Below, in pieces: positions 1-5,635 of a stretch of 5,635 bases of DNA; the first letter of the stretch is position 1; every line of letters begins with the position of its first letter. The stretch lies in NCBI GenBank assembly GCA_003343815.1, contig QAKL01000124.1, positions 1 through 5,635 of the forward strand. Reading direction: 5' to 3'. Made by a program: the position numbers and the translations under genes. Below the pieces are notes generated by a model. The model was given only the letters and a program-made list of their open reading frames with translations, was not told the DNA's origin and searched no databases. The stretch comes from Clostridiales bacterium. GTDB taxonomy: Bacteria > Bacillota > Peptococcia > Peptococcales > Peptococcaceae.

Positions 1-222
1 GTGAACACTGTGTACGAAAGGACTGGCGCCGGTAGCTAAAGTCGTCCACATAGGCGGTGTCACGGTAGGCTGCCCGCCGATCATCGCCAAATTTTCTCTG
101 GCTGCGCCGCGTTTTAGGAATTTTTCTAAATTTGGCATTATTCCTTCATTTAAATACTGTTGAGTTATTTTCGGATCCATGCCATCAATACCCATAATAA
201 ATACTTTTTTCGTACTATCCAT
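1..222 (-). CDS. Alkaline phosphatase superfamily phosphodiesterase, N-terminal part (runs off the left edge)
   Basis: The gene is open to the window edge and gives 74 residues starting MDSTKKVFIMGIDGMDP. The start ATG (220-222) has an AGGAG ribosome binding site at 231-235, eight bases upstream. Two hallmarks of the type I phosphodiesterase / nucleotide pyrophosphatase branch of the alkaline phosphatase superfamily are visible. One is the metal-binding Asp13 after a hydrophobic strand (VFIMGID). The other is the nucleophile loop PTVTPPMWTTLATG at residues 52-65, where Thr55 is the expected catalytic nucleophile. There is no signal peptide, so a cytoplasmic hydrolase is expected. The protein is clearly a paralogue of the divergent gene at 546-2552, sharing the QPTVTPPMWTTLATG stretch and the spacing from the Asp. 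It reads HSVH where both other copies have THG just after the loop. The remaining metal ligands and the substrate lie outside the window or are unknown. Confidence 0.88.
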   Translation of the reverse strand, partial: MDSTKKVFIMGIDGMDPKITQQYLNEGIMPNLEKFLKRGAARENLAMIGGQPTVTPPMWTTLATGASPFVHSVH

Positions 223-294
223 GCAATCCTCTCCTTTAAACTCAAAACTTTTTTCTCTTGATTCTCGCCTCTTTCATTTATCCCCTCTGCCTTT

Positions 295-323
295 ATTATA
301 TTCCAAAAAATCCACAAATACAA
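295..323 (-). promoter_or_regulatory. Sigma-A type promoter for the left phosphodiesterase gene
   Basis: Read on the minus strand, a -35 box TTGTAT (318-323) is followed by a 17-base spacer and a perfect -10 box TATAAT (295-300). Transcription would start near 288, about 66 bases before the ATG at 222. The promoter is independent of the divergent one at 383-411, with about 60 bases between the two -35 boxes, so a shared regulator could act on both. Confidence 0.65.
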
Positions 324-382
324 TATATTTAATTGCTCCTATCATTCGCTTTATAGAAACGCTAATGTTCTGTTTTCCCGAT

Positions 383-411
383 TTGACTATCGCTTGCAGA
401 TGAGGTATAAT
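383..411 (+). promoter_or_regulatory. Sigma-A type promoter for the 668-residue phosphodiesterase gene
   Basis: A -35 box TTGACT (383-388), a 17-base spacer and a perfect -10 box TATAAT (406-411) make this the best promoter match in the window. The predicted transcription start is near 418, which leaves an unusually long leader of about 128 bases before the ATG at 546. Confidence 0.75.
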
Positions 412-530
412 ATTTATGCTATTTAAAATATTATTTTTTTGTTATGTTCTCTTCATTACTCTTCGCGTGCGTGCGGAGACATTCCCTCGATTAATTAATT
501 TTTGCTTCACCCTGAAGTAACTACATTTTG

Positions 531-536
531 AGGAGG
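531..536 (+). promoter_or_regulatory. Ribosome binding site that fixes the start at 546
   Basis: A perfect AGGAGG lies nine bases before the ATG at 546. The reading frame is open further upstream to a TTG at 528. Starting there would place the ribosome binding site inside the coding region and add MRRHIF, which is encoded by the site itself, so the ATG at 546 is the real start. Confidence 0.9.
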
Positions 537-545
537 CATATTTTT

Positions 546-2552
546 ATGAATCGTAAAGCTTATACCGACAAAATTTTGGTTATCGGTGTTGACGGTCTGG
601 ACCCGCGCTTGAGCAAAAAGTATATCGGCGAAGGACGGATGCCTAATTTTGAAAAATTAATCGCCCGCGGCAGCTGCCGTGAGGATTTATCCCTTTTAGG
701 CGCTCAGCCCACCGTCACGCCGCCTATGTGGACGACATTGGCGACCGGCACTTATCCCGTCACTCACGGCATCACCTGCTACAATCGCAAAGGCGCCGAT
801 ATCGACGAGATTGCTTACAATCTTGACAGCCGTAACTGCAAAGCAGAGCAATTATGGAATGTTTTTGCCGAGGCAGGCAAAAAAACTTTGGTCTGGCACT
901 GGCCGGACTCCTCGTGGCCGCCGAGCTCCGACAGCCCGAATTTATCCGTCGTTGACGGCTTAACTCCGGCCTGCGTCGATATGCTGTGTGCGACCGACTC
1001 CGAGAGCGTCCTGATAGCCTCTGAGGGTGTAACCGAGGTTTCGGTTCATCCGCGTGCTGCCTCCGACGGCAATATCCCCTGCGTCATCGAAAAATTAGAG
1101 GACAAAGGCGAGGCTATTGCGGGTATTAACGGCTCTAACAGCAAACCGTTGATTTTAAAGCCCGAAGACGGCGAGCATGCTTTGAGCGACAGTCCGTTTG
1201 ACGTCATTTTAACTCCGATTAAACCGGCGGAGGGCTGGAGTTTCGAAGTACCCGCAGGCGCAAAAGAAACTATATTCGTATTTTCCGGCGGCTTTATCCG
1301 CAGACCGTGCTTAATTTTGCAAAATGACAAGGGTATTTATGACCGCGTAGCCGTTTATTTAAACAAAAAAACCGCCGAGCCCTTGGCTGTTTTGGAAAAC
1401 GACGTTTACTACAAAGGCTACATCGACGATAATTTCCGTGCCGACGGCTCCGTCGTCAAGACCGCACGCAATATGCGTATCATCGAAATGAAAGAGGATG
1501 GCAGCTATATTAAGGTTTGGCGCTCTTTCAGTATGGACAGCGAGGACAATCAATACTGGCATCCGCAGGAATTGAAGAAAAAAATTGTCGAAAATGTTTC
1601 TATCCCTGTACCGCTCTCCATCGTCGGCGGCGGCGACCGCACCTTGATCGAAAAATGCATGATTCCAACCTGGGAGCATGTCGGTGAATTTTATTCCAAA
1701 TCAATTCATTATTTAATTGAAAAAGAGGGCTATGAGGTCGTATTCTCTCATTATCACAATATAGATATCCAAGGACACATGATTGTCAAATTCTTAAAAG
1801 ACCACGGGCATAATAAATTAAGCGAGGATACCTATGAGAATTTTATGCGCGAGATTTATGAGCAAACCGACCGCTACGTCGGCAGCTATTTGCATTTATT
1901 GGACGAGGGCTGGACATTGTTCTTGGTTTCCGACCATGCGCAGGTAGCTCCCGAGCATGAGCCTTTTATGATCGGCGATACTACCGGGATTAATGTCCGC
2001 GTCATGCAGGAATTAGGCTTATGCGAGACGAAACGCGATGAAAATGGCAATGAATTATACGAATTTGATTGGGATAAAACCTATGCCGTAGCCCAGCGCG
2101 GCAATCATATTTATTTAAATATCAAAGGCCGCGATCCTCACGGTATCATTGATCCCAAAGATCAATATGAATGGGAAGAGGAAATTATGACCCGACTTTA
2201 CAGCTACAAGTCTCCCGAAACCGGCAAGCGCATTATCGCTTTAGCGCTGCGCAACAAAGACGCCGTATTATTAGGCTTAGGCGGACCGGAGGCCGGCGAT
2301 ATCATTTATTGGAATGCCGAGGGCTATAACTATGACCATTGCGACTCTCTCTCCACCACCTACGGCTGCCGCGGCACCAGTGTCGGGCCTATCTTTATCG
2401 CTGCCGGCAGCGGTATCAAAAAAGGCTACACCACTACCCGTATTATCCGTCAGGTTGACGTCGCGCCTACCATTGCTTATTTAGGCGGCGTGAGAATGCC
2501 CAGAGAGTGCGAGGGCGCGCTGGCTTATCAAATTTTTGAAGAAGAATTCTAA
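546..2552 (+). CDS. Alkaline phosphatase superfamily phosphodiesterase / nucleotide pyrophosphatase-like hydrolase (668 aa)
   Basis: This complete protein starts MNRKAYTDKILVIGVDGLDP and has no signal peptide or membrane helix, so it is probably cytoplasmic. Family motifs appear in order: metal-ligand Asp16 in VIGVDG; nucleophile loop PTVTPPMWTTLATG with probable nucleophile Thr58; HYHNIDIQGH with Asp407 and His411; SDH with Asp463 and His464; then His598 in YDHCDSL, the likely last metal ligand. The C-terminal VDVAPTIAYLGGVRMPRECEG is typical of type I phosphodiesterases. These residues fit a two-metal (usually zinc) phosphoester hydrolase. Between the two catalytic halves, roughly residues 130-345, is a long variable region shared with the paralogue at 2615-4666 (for example EGW, then MRIIEMKEDG); it probably shapes substrate choice. 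The gene is alone in its transcription unit, with its own promoter and the terminator at 2570-2608. The substrate is unknown; phosphodiesters, nucleotide pyrophosphates, phosphonates or sulfates are all possible in this superfamily. Confidence 0.9.
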   Translation: MNRKAYTDKILVIGVDGLDPRLSKKYIGEGRMPNFEKLIARGSCREDLSLLGAQPTVTPPMWTTLATGTYPVTHGITCYNRKGADIDEIAYNLDSRNCKAEQLWNVFAEAGKKTLVWHWPDSSWPPSSDSPNLSVVDGLTPACVDMLCATDSESVLIASEGVTEVSVHPRAASDGNIPCVIEKLEDKGEAIAGINGSNSKPLILKPEDGEHALSDSPFDVILTPIKPAEGWSFEVPAGAKETIFVFSGGFIRRPCLILQNDKGIYDRVAVYLNKKTAEPLAVLENDVYYKGYIDDNFRADGSVVKTARNMRIIEMKEDGSYIKVWRSFSMDSEDNQYWHPQELKKKIVENVSIPVPLSIVGGGDRTLIEKCMIPTWEHVGEFYSKSIHYLIEKEGYEVVFSHYHNIDIQGHMIVKFLKDHGHNKLSEDTYENFMREIYEQTDRYVGSYLHLLDEGWTLFLVSDHAQVAPEHEPFMIGDTTGINVRVMQELGLCETKRDENGNELYEFDWDKTYAVAQRGNHIYLNIKGRDPHGIIDPKDQYEWEEEIMTRLYSYKSPETGKRIIALALRNKDAVLLGLGGPEAGDIIYWNAEGYNYDHCDSLSTTYGCRGTSVGPIFIAAGSGIKKGYTTTRIIRQVDVAPTIAYLGGVRMPRECEGALAYQIFEEEF

Positions 2553-2569
2553 AATATTTTCCTTTCTCC

Positions 2570-2608
2570 TAAAAATAACGGTGTCTTTCACAGACACCGT
2601 TATTTTTA
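2570..2608. terminator. Bidirectional intrinsic terminator between convergent genes
   Basis: A 17-base perfect inverted repeat (2570-2586 and 2592-2608) surrounds a 5-base loop TTCAC. The GC-containing core ACGGTGTCT / AGACACCGT is flanked by an A-tract on the left and a T-tract on the right, so an RNA from either strand gives a stem followed by U residues. It begins 18 bases after the stop of the plus-strand enzyme and ends 7 bases after the stop of the minus-strand enzyme (that is, beyond 2615 in its reading direction), so both genes use it. Confidence 0.93.
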
Positions 2609-2614
2609 TATTTC

Positions 2615-4666
2615 TTAATATTCCTTTTCGCTGAAGCCCTCGAGCGCCTGATAAATGACACCGCCCTCGCAATTTGCGGGAATGCGCACATCGCACAAAG
2701 CGCAAATCGTCGGCACCACATCGACCGCTTTGATCTGGCGCTTGATAAATTCACCCTTTTTCAACCCCGCACCGCACATCAGGCACAGACTTATCAAGCT
2801 AAAGCCGTGATTGGTCACATAGCTGGGAGCCATCGCGTGCTCCTCGCCGAAATCAGGATTAAGCTGGAAGAAAATATCGCCCGTATGCTCACCGCCTACA
2901 CCTAACGACCGCGCCTCCTCCATCGTCATCGCAAAGGCTACCACACGCTTGCCATGCACAGGGTCACGATATGCATACAAATCACTGATAATCTGTTGCA
3001 CTAATTCTTTATAATCCTCCGGCTCGACAATCCCCTCGGGATCGCGCCCCTTTAAGTTAATATAAATATACGAGCTGCGAGCTTGGATAGCTTTGGTCTT
3101 GCTCCAGTCGATATACCAGACATCGTCCATATTCGGTACCGGATGCGCTACGGTATAGCCCAAATCGCTCATTACCTTGCAGCTGATGCCGGATAAATCG
3201 CTGATACCCGGATTATGATATCCTGCCGAGCGTGGTACCTGCCCATGGTCGGAGGTAATAAAGAGCGCCGTTTCTCCGTCTGCCAAATAAGGCAGCATCG
3301 CCGCAACAAAGGTATCGTAAATTTCATACATTTGATAAATAGTCTCTAAATTTTCGCGCCATTTCTCATGCGCACCCTCAAAGGCTTGATTGATATACCA
3401 ATGCTCCACCAAATCAATCCCGTGCAGATGCGTATAGAAAAGCCCCCAATCATCGTATTTATCAATCATATATTTCGCCGCGCGGATATGCCAGGCATTA
3501 TTCTCCGCAAAGCTTTCCATCAAAATCGTCCGCCCCTCATCGGAAAAGCGGTCATACAAAGCATGAGGCAGCATCGGACCGCAGGCGTCCATTAATTCTT
3601 GGGCAAATTCATGCGGATAAATATACTCCGAAACATCGACATTCATCGTATGGGACATATAAACATGACCTTTGGTGCCGTCGGGGGAAATTTCCACGAT
3701 ACGCATCTTATAGGCGACCTTTTTCTCGTCCCCTGCCTCATCGGTAAAGCTCGTATAGAGCCAATCACTCCACTCGCCTACTTTAGCCGAGCCAAGCGGC
3801 GCCGATTTACGATTGGCATAGAAGGTTACCGTATCATAACTATCGCCCGTTGATTTACCGATAACGGCATAATGCCGCTCCAAGCCCTTATTCACCGGAT
3901 AAATGAATACTTTAGCCTCATCGTCAAGCGCGGTATGCCAGCCGGTCGGCTCCTTTAAGGGCGAGAATACTTTATCGATGACATCGTCCTTGCTCGCCTG
4001 CTCCGGCGAATAATCCATGATGACAAAGGCCGGCGACTCCAACGGCGGCATCCCCTCGGTAAATAAGCCGTCTTTGACCAAGCCCTTAATATCGTTAGCC
4101 GGAACGGTAAATTTTTCGATCTGATCGCCGTAAACGACGCAGTCGGAGGTATTTTGATCGACAAAATGCGGAATAGTCTTTAATCCCTCGAAGCTTTCGT
4201 CGAAATAAATTATTTTTTGGAAATCCGCCGTACAGCGCAAAAACGGCTCAACCCCCGTGCCGTCGACAAAAATATTTTTACTGTCGGCGACCCTATTGGG
4301 CCAAGCTTGGCAGTAATTAAGCAATAACGCTCTCTTACCTGCTTCCTCGAATGTTTCCCAAATCGCCTCGGCATGCATCCGTCGGGAATCCCAGTTTTGC
4401 TCTAAAATGCCTAAGGATTTACCGCGGGTATGATTTTGAAAGCAAGTCACTCCATGGGTAATCGGATAGGCTCCGGTGCAAATCGTCGCCCAGTTGGTCG
4501 GAGTTACTGTCGGGAAAACGCCGATCATTCCCAAATCCTCCTGCGAAACTCCCTGCTCCATCACCTGCTTCATCGCAGGCAGACGTCCCATGTCAATCAA
4601 TCGTTTGACCAGCGTAGCGTCCGCACTGTCCAAGCCAATCATAATCGCTTTTTTTACTTTACTCAT
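2615..4666 (-). CDS. Alkaline phosphatase superfamily phosphodiesterase / nucleotide pyrophosphatase-like hydrolase (683 aa), divergent from a LysR regulator
   Basis: This complete protein starts MSKVKKAIMIGLDSAD. The ATG (4664-4666) is chosen because a perfect AGGAGG (4674-4679) lies seven bases upstream; an in-frame GTG at 4714 is upstream of that site. Catalytic motifs in order are Asp13 in MIGLDS; the loop PTVTPTNWATICTG with probable nucleophile Thr55; THLHGIDLVEH with Asp418 and His422; TSDHG with Asp473 and His474; and two candidate C-terminal ligands, His610 (EEHAM) and His620 (TNHG). The tail VDVVPTICALCDVRIPANCEG is typical of the family. There is no signal peptide, so a cytoplasmic metal-dependent phosphoester hydrolase is inferred. 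It is a diverged paralogue of the convergent 668-residue enzyme and has the same long region between catalytic halves. It differs in the loop (TNWATIC for PMWTTLA), which suggests another substrate. Its promoter region is shared with the LysR gene, which probably controls it. Confidence 0.9.
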   Translation of the reverse strand: MSKVKKAIMIGLDSADATLVKRLIDMGRLPAMKQVMEQGVSQEDLGMIGVFPTVTPTNWATICTGAYPITHGVTCFQNHTRGKSLGILEQNWDSRRMHAEAIWETFEEAGKRALLLNYCQAWPNRVADSKNIFVDGTGVEPFLRCTADFQKIIYFDESFEGLKTIPHFVDQNTSDCVVYGDQIEKFTVPANDIKGLVKDGLFTEGMPPLESPAFVIMDYSPEQASKDDVIDKVFSPLKEPTGWHTALDDEAKVFIYPVNKGLERHYAVIGKSTGDSYDTVTFYANRKSAPLGSAKVGEWSDWLYTSFTDEAGDEKKVAYKMRIVEISPDGTKGHVYMSHTMNVDVSEYIYPHEFAQELMDACGPMLPHALYDRFSDEGRTILMESFAENNAWHIRAAKYMIDKYDDWGLFYTHLHGIDLVEHWYINQAFEGAHEKWRENLETIYQMYEIYDTFVAAMLPYLADGETALFITSDHGQVPRSAGYHNPGISDLSGISCKVMSDLGYTVAHPVPNMDDVWYIDWSKTKAIQARSSYIYINLKGRDPEGIVEPEDYKELVQQIISDLYAYRDPVHGKRVVAFAMTMEEARSLGVGGEHTGDIFFQLNPDFGEEHAMAPSYVTNHGFSLISLCLMCGAGLKKGEFIKRQIKAVDVVPTICALCDVRIPANCEGGVIYQALEGFSEKEY

Positions 4667-4673
4667 TAATATT

Positions 4674-4679
4674 CCTCCT
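4674..4679 (-). promoter_or_regulatory. Ribosome binding site that fixes the start at 4666
   Basis: On the minus strand a perfect AGGAGG lies seven bases before ATG 4666-4664. It rules out the in-frame GTG at 4714, which would add 16 residues unlike the N-termini of the two paralogues. Confidence 0.9.
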
Positions 4680-4728
4680 TTTAGATAACCGTGCGCAGAC
4701 TTTATGATTATCACTTTGTCTTATATTT

Positions 4729-4757
4729 ATCATACTATTTAGAGGCTTGGCTGTAAA
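4729..4757 (-). promoter_or_regulatory. Sigma-A type promoter for the 683-residue phosphodiesterase gene
   Basis: On the minus strand a -35 box TTTACA (4752-4757) is followed by exactly 17 bases and a -10 box TATGAT (4729-4734). Transcription would begin near 4722, leaving a leader of about 55 bases before the ATG. The inverted repeats at 4782-4806 then fall about 60-85 bases upstream of the start, where LysR-type activators usually bind. Confidence 0.65.
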
Positions 4758-4781
4758 ACACCTTTTTCAAGAATTTTGTTT

Positions 4782-4857
4782 TATCCACAACTATTTTGTG
4801 TGGATATTAATGAAAAAATATATGTACAAAATAGCATGTATCTATTAAAATAGTTGT
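4782..4857. promoter_or_regulatory. Probable LysR operator cluster in the divergent spacer
   Basis: Several overlapping symmetric elements lie here. TATCCACA (4782-4789) and TGTGGATA (4799-4806) form a perfect 8-base dyad around 9 bases. ACAACTATTTT (4787-4797) is perfectly inverted as AAAATAGTTGT (4847-4857). The half-site AAAATAG occurs three times: on the minus strand at 4791-4797 and on the plus strand at 4828-4834 and 4847-4853. AATAG-N7-CTATT (4830-4846) contains TAG-N7-CTA, which fits the T-N11-A rule of LysR boxes. The first dyad lies upstream of the minus-strand promoter and overlaps the -35 box of the likely lysR promoter, fitting activation of the enzyme gene and self-repression. 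Binding by the adjacent regulator is inference. Confidence 0.6.
4796..4824 (+). promoter_or_regulatory. Possible weak promoter for the LysR gene
   Basis: TTGTGT (4796-4801), a 17-base spacer and TATATG (4819-4824) make a plausible but imperfect sigma-A promoter with a start near 4831, about 41 bases before the ATG at 4872. Its -35 box sits in the dyad at 4782-4806 and its start overlaps the T-N11-A box at 4832-4844, so autoregulation is likely if the promoter is real. Confidence 0.4.
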
Positions 4858-4871
4858 CGGGAGGTGTTTTT

Positions 4872-5635
4872 ATGCAGCTTAACGAGCTTAGCTATCTGCA
4901 AACTATCGCACAGCAACATTCCATTTCCGCCGCCGCGGCCAAGCTGAATTTATCCCAGCAGCGTCTGAGCCGAATCGTCCAAAATATTGAAAACGAATTG
5001 GGATTCAAAATCTTTAACCGCAGCAAAAAAGGCGTAAGCCTGACCAAGGACGGAGTTCAATTTATGAAATATCTGCAAAACATCCTTACTGCCTATGAGG
5101 ATATGCAGCATATCAAGCAAAAGCAAATCCAAAGCAAGCATTTGATTTGCGGCATCGACAAGCATATCAGCCAGTTTTTACTGAAAGAAATCTTACAGGT
5201 TTTCGCCTCATATCCCCAATTCACCTTTTCATTTGTGCAGTTTGATTCCGCTTATGAAATGATTGACGCCTTATTGGCGCAAAAAGTTCAGCTGGCGGTA
5301 AATATTTCTGCCGGTTCGCTGGCGCAGGATTATTTTTATGCCAAATACAGCCCCGAATTTGATATCGCCTGCTATCCTTTGGCGAAAGAAAAAATGTACG
5401 GCATCGTCCACCAAAATAATCCGCTGTCCGCACAAGCTGCCGTCACTCTAAGCGAGATTATCTCCTTTCCGATGACCTTTTGCGCCGCCGACAGCACCTA
5501 CAGCAATTTACTGCAAAATGAGCTCGCAGCTCCGATTAATATTTTTCTGGAAACCGATAATTTAGAATTGCAGTTGGAATGTATTAATCGCAATTTAGCG
5601 GTCGGACTTTTAGACGGCTTCACCTTGCCGTATAT
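4872..5635 (+). CDS. LysR-family transcriptional regulator (runs off the right edge)
   Basis: The frame is open from ATG 4872 to the window end, giving 254 residues starting MQLNELSYLQTIAQQHSISA. The start follows a GGGAGGTG ribosome binding site at 4859-4866. Residues 1-60 form the LysR winged helix-turn-helix: the segment SISAAAAKLNLSQQRLSRIVQ, then IENELGFKIFNRSKKGVSLTKDG, matches the usual 'AA..L..SQ..LS..I..LE..LG..LF.R....LT..G' pattern. A linker helix follows to about residue 90, and then the periplasmic-binding-protein-like effector domain. LysR proteins are usually about 290-310 residues, so some 40-55 C-terminal residues are missing. Such proteins bind as tetramers and respond to a small effector, often the substrate or product of the gene transcribed divergently from them. 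That makes the 683-residue phosphodiesterase its probable target. The effector is unknown. Confidence 0.93.
   Translation, partial: MQLNELSYLQTIAQQHSISAAAAKLNLSQQRLSRIVQNIENELGFKIFNRSKKGVSLTKDGVQFMKYLQNILTAYEDMQHIKQKQIQSKHLICGIDKHISQFLLKEILQVFASYPQFTFSFVQFDSAYEMIDALLAQKVQLAVNISAGSLAQDYFYAKYSPEFDIACYPLAKEKMYGIVHQNNPLSAQAAVTLSEIISFPMTFCAADSTYSNLLQNELAAPINIFLETDNLELQLECINRNLAVGLLDGFTLPY

Larger units (their letters stand above)
223..545. other. AT-rich divergent spacer between two phosphodiesterase genes
   Basis: This 323-base spacer separates the start codons of two divergent paralogues. No convincing gene was found in it. It holds one promoter facing each way (295-323 minus, 383-411 plus), giving predicted leaders of about 66 bases for the left gene and about 128 bases for the right gene. 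The long right-hand leader carries an alternating purine/pyrimidine stretch CGCGTGCGTGCG at 464-475 inside otherwise AT-rich DNA. It also has a small hairpin, CTTCA/TGAAG around CCC, at 505-517, just upstream of the ribosome binding site. An AT-only inverted repeat (ATAATATTT at 407-415, AAATATTAT at 426-434) covers the plus-strand -10 box and the predicted transcription start. It may be an operator or just base composition. Confidence 0.6.

Noticed and set aside
242..277. An 11-codon minus-strand reading frame (MKEARIKRKKF) with a GAGGGG sequence just upstream, in the leader of the left phosphodiesterase gene.
   Set aside because: It is very short, the putative ribosome binding site would sit at the very 5' end of the predicted transcript, and the peptide has no run of one amino acid that would suggest attenuation. 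It probably occurs by chance.
354..367. A sequence resembling a catabolite-response element (TAGAAACGCTAATG) upstream of the plus-strand promoter.
   Set aside because: It matches the core but misses four defined positions, including both ends of the consensus, so it is too weak to call.
179..403. A 74-codon plus-strand open frame across the left gene start and the divergent spacer.
   Set aside because: It overlaps the well-supported minus-strand start, contains the promoter DNA of both flanking genes, has no good ribosome binding site and encodes a low-complexity Ser/Leu/Phe-rich peptide.
1046..1679. Open frames on the minus strand inside the 668-residue gene (1046-1330 and 1359-1679).
   Set aside because: They lie opposite a strongly supported coding region, show no family motifs and have no ribosome binding sites; they are frame shadows.
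3368..3853. Open frames on the plus strand inside the 683-residue minus-strand gene.
   Set aside because: They run antisense to conserved catalytic motifs of the real gene and have no recognisable product or translation signals.
4705..4713. A short near-palindrome TGATTATCA in the leader of the 683-residue gene.
   Set aside because: Four-base arms in AT-rich DNA are expected by chance, and it lies downstream of the predicted transcription start without further support.

Overview
The window looks like a chromosomal segment from a Bacillota-type bacterium (perhaps a clostridial or Negativicutes-like lineage; this is inference). The grounds are strong AGGAGG-type ribosome binding sites, clear sigma-A style promoters, AT-rich intergenic spacers around coding DNA of moderate GC, and an intrinsic terminator with a long uniform stem. 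No RNA gene, insertion sequence, CRISPR array or attachment site is visible.

Layout from left to right: (1) the first 74 codons of an alkaline-phosphatase-superfamily phosphodiesterase on the minus strand (1-222), cut by the window edge; (2) a 323-base AT-rich divergent spacer with one good promoter facing each way; (3) a complete 668-residue phosphodiesterase paralogue on the plus strand (546-2552); (4) a 62-base convergent spacer almost filled by a bidirectional terminator; (5) a second complete paralogue of 683 residues on the minus strand (2615-4666); (6) a 205-base divergent spacer with a promoter each way and a set of inverted repeats; (7) a LysR-family regulator on the plus strand (4872 onward), which runs off the right edge.

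The main point is that three members of one enzyme family lie side by side, each with its own promoter rather than in one operon. All three have the N-terminal metal-binding Asp and the PTVTPxxW nucleophile loop. The two complete ones also share the HxHxID, SDH and C-terminal histidine motifs and a long variable region between the two catalytic halves. None has a signal peptide or membrane segment, so they are predicted to be cytoplasmic phosphodiesterases, phosphatases or related hydrolases of unknown substrate. The LysR regulator is divergent from the 683-residue enzyme. The repeats between them lie where a LysR protein would normally bind to activate the enzyme gene and control its own, so the simplest reading is a small inducible catabolic or salvage locus. 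The substrate cannot be read from the sequence.
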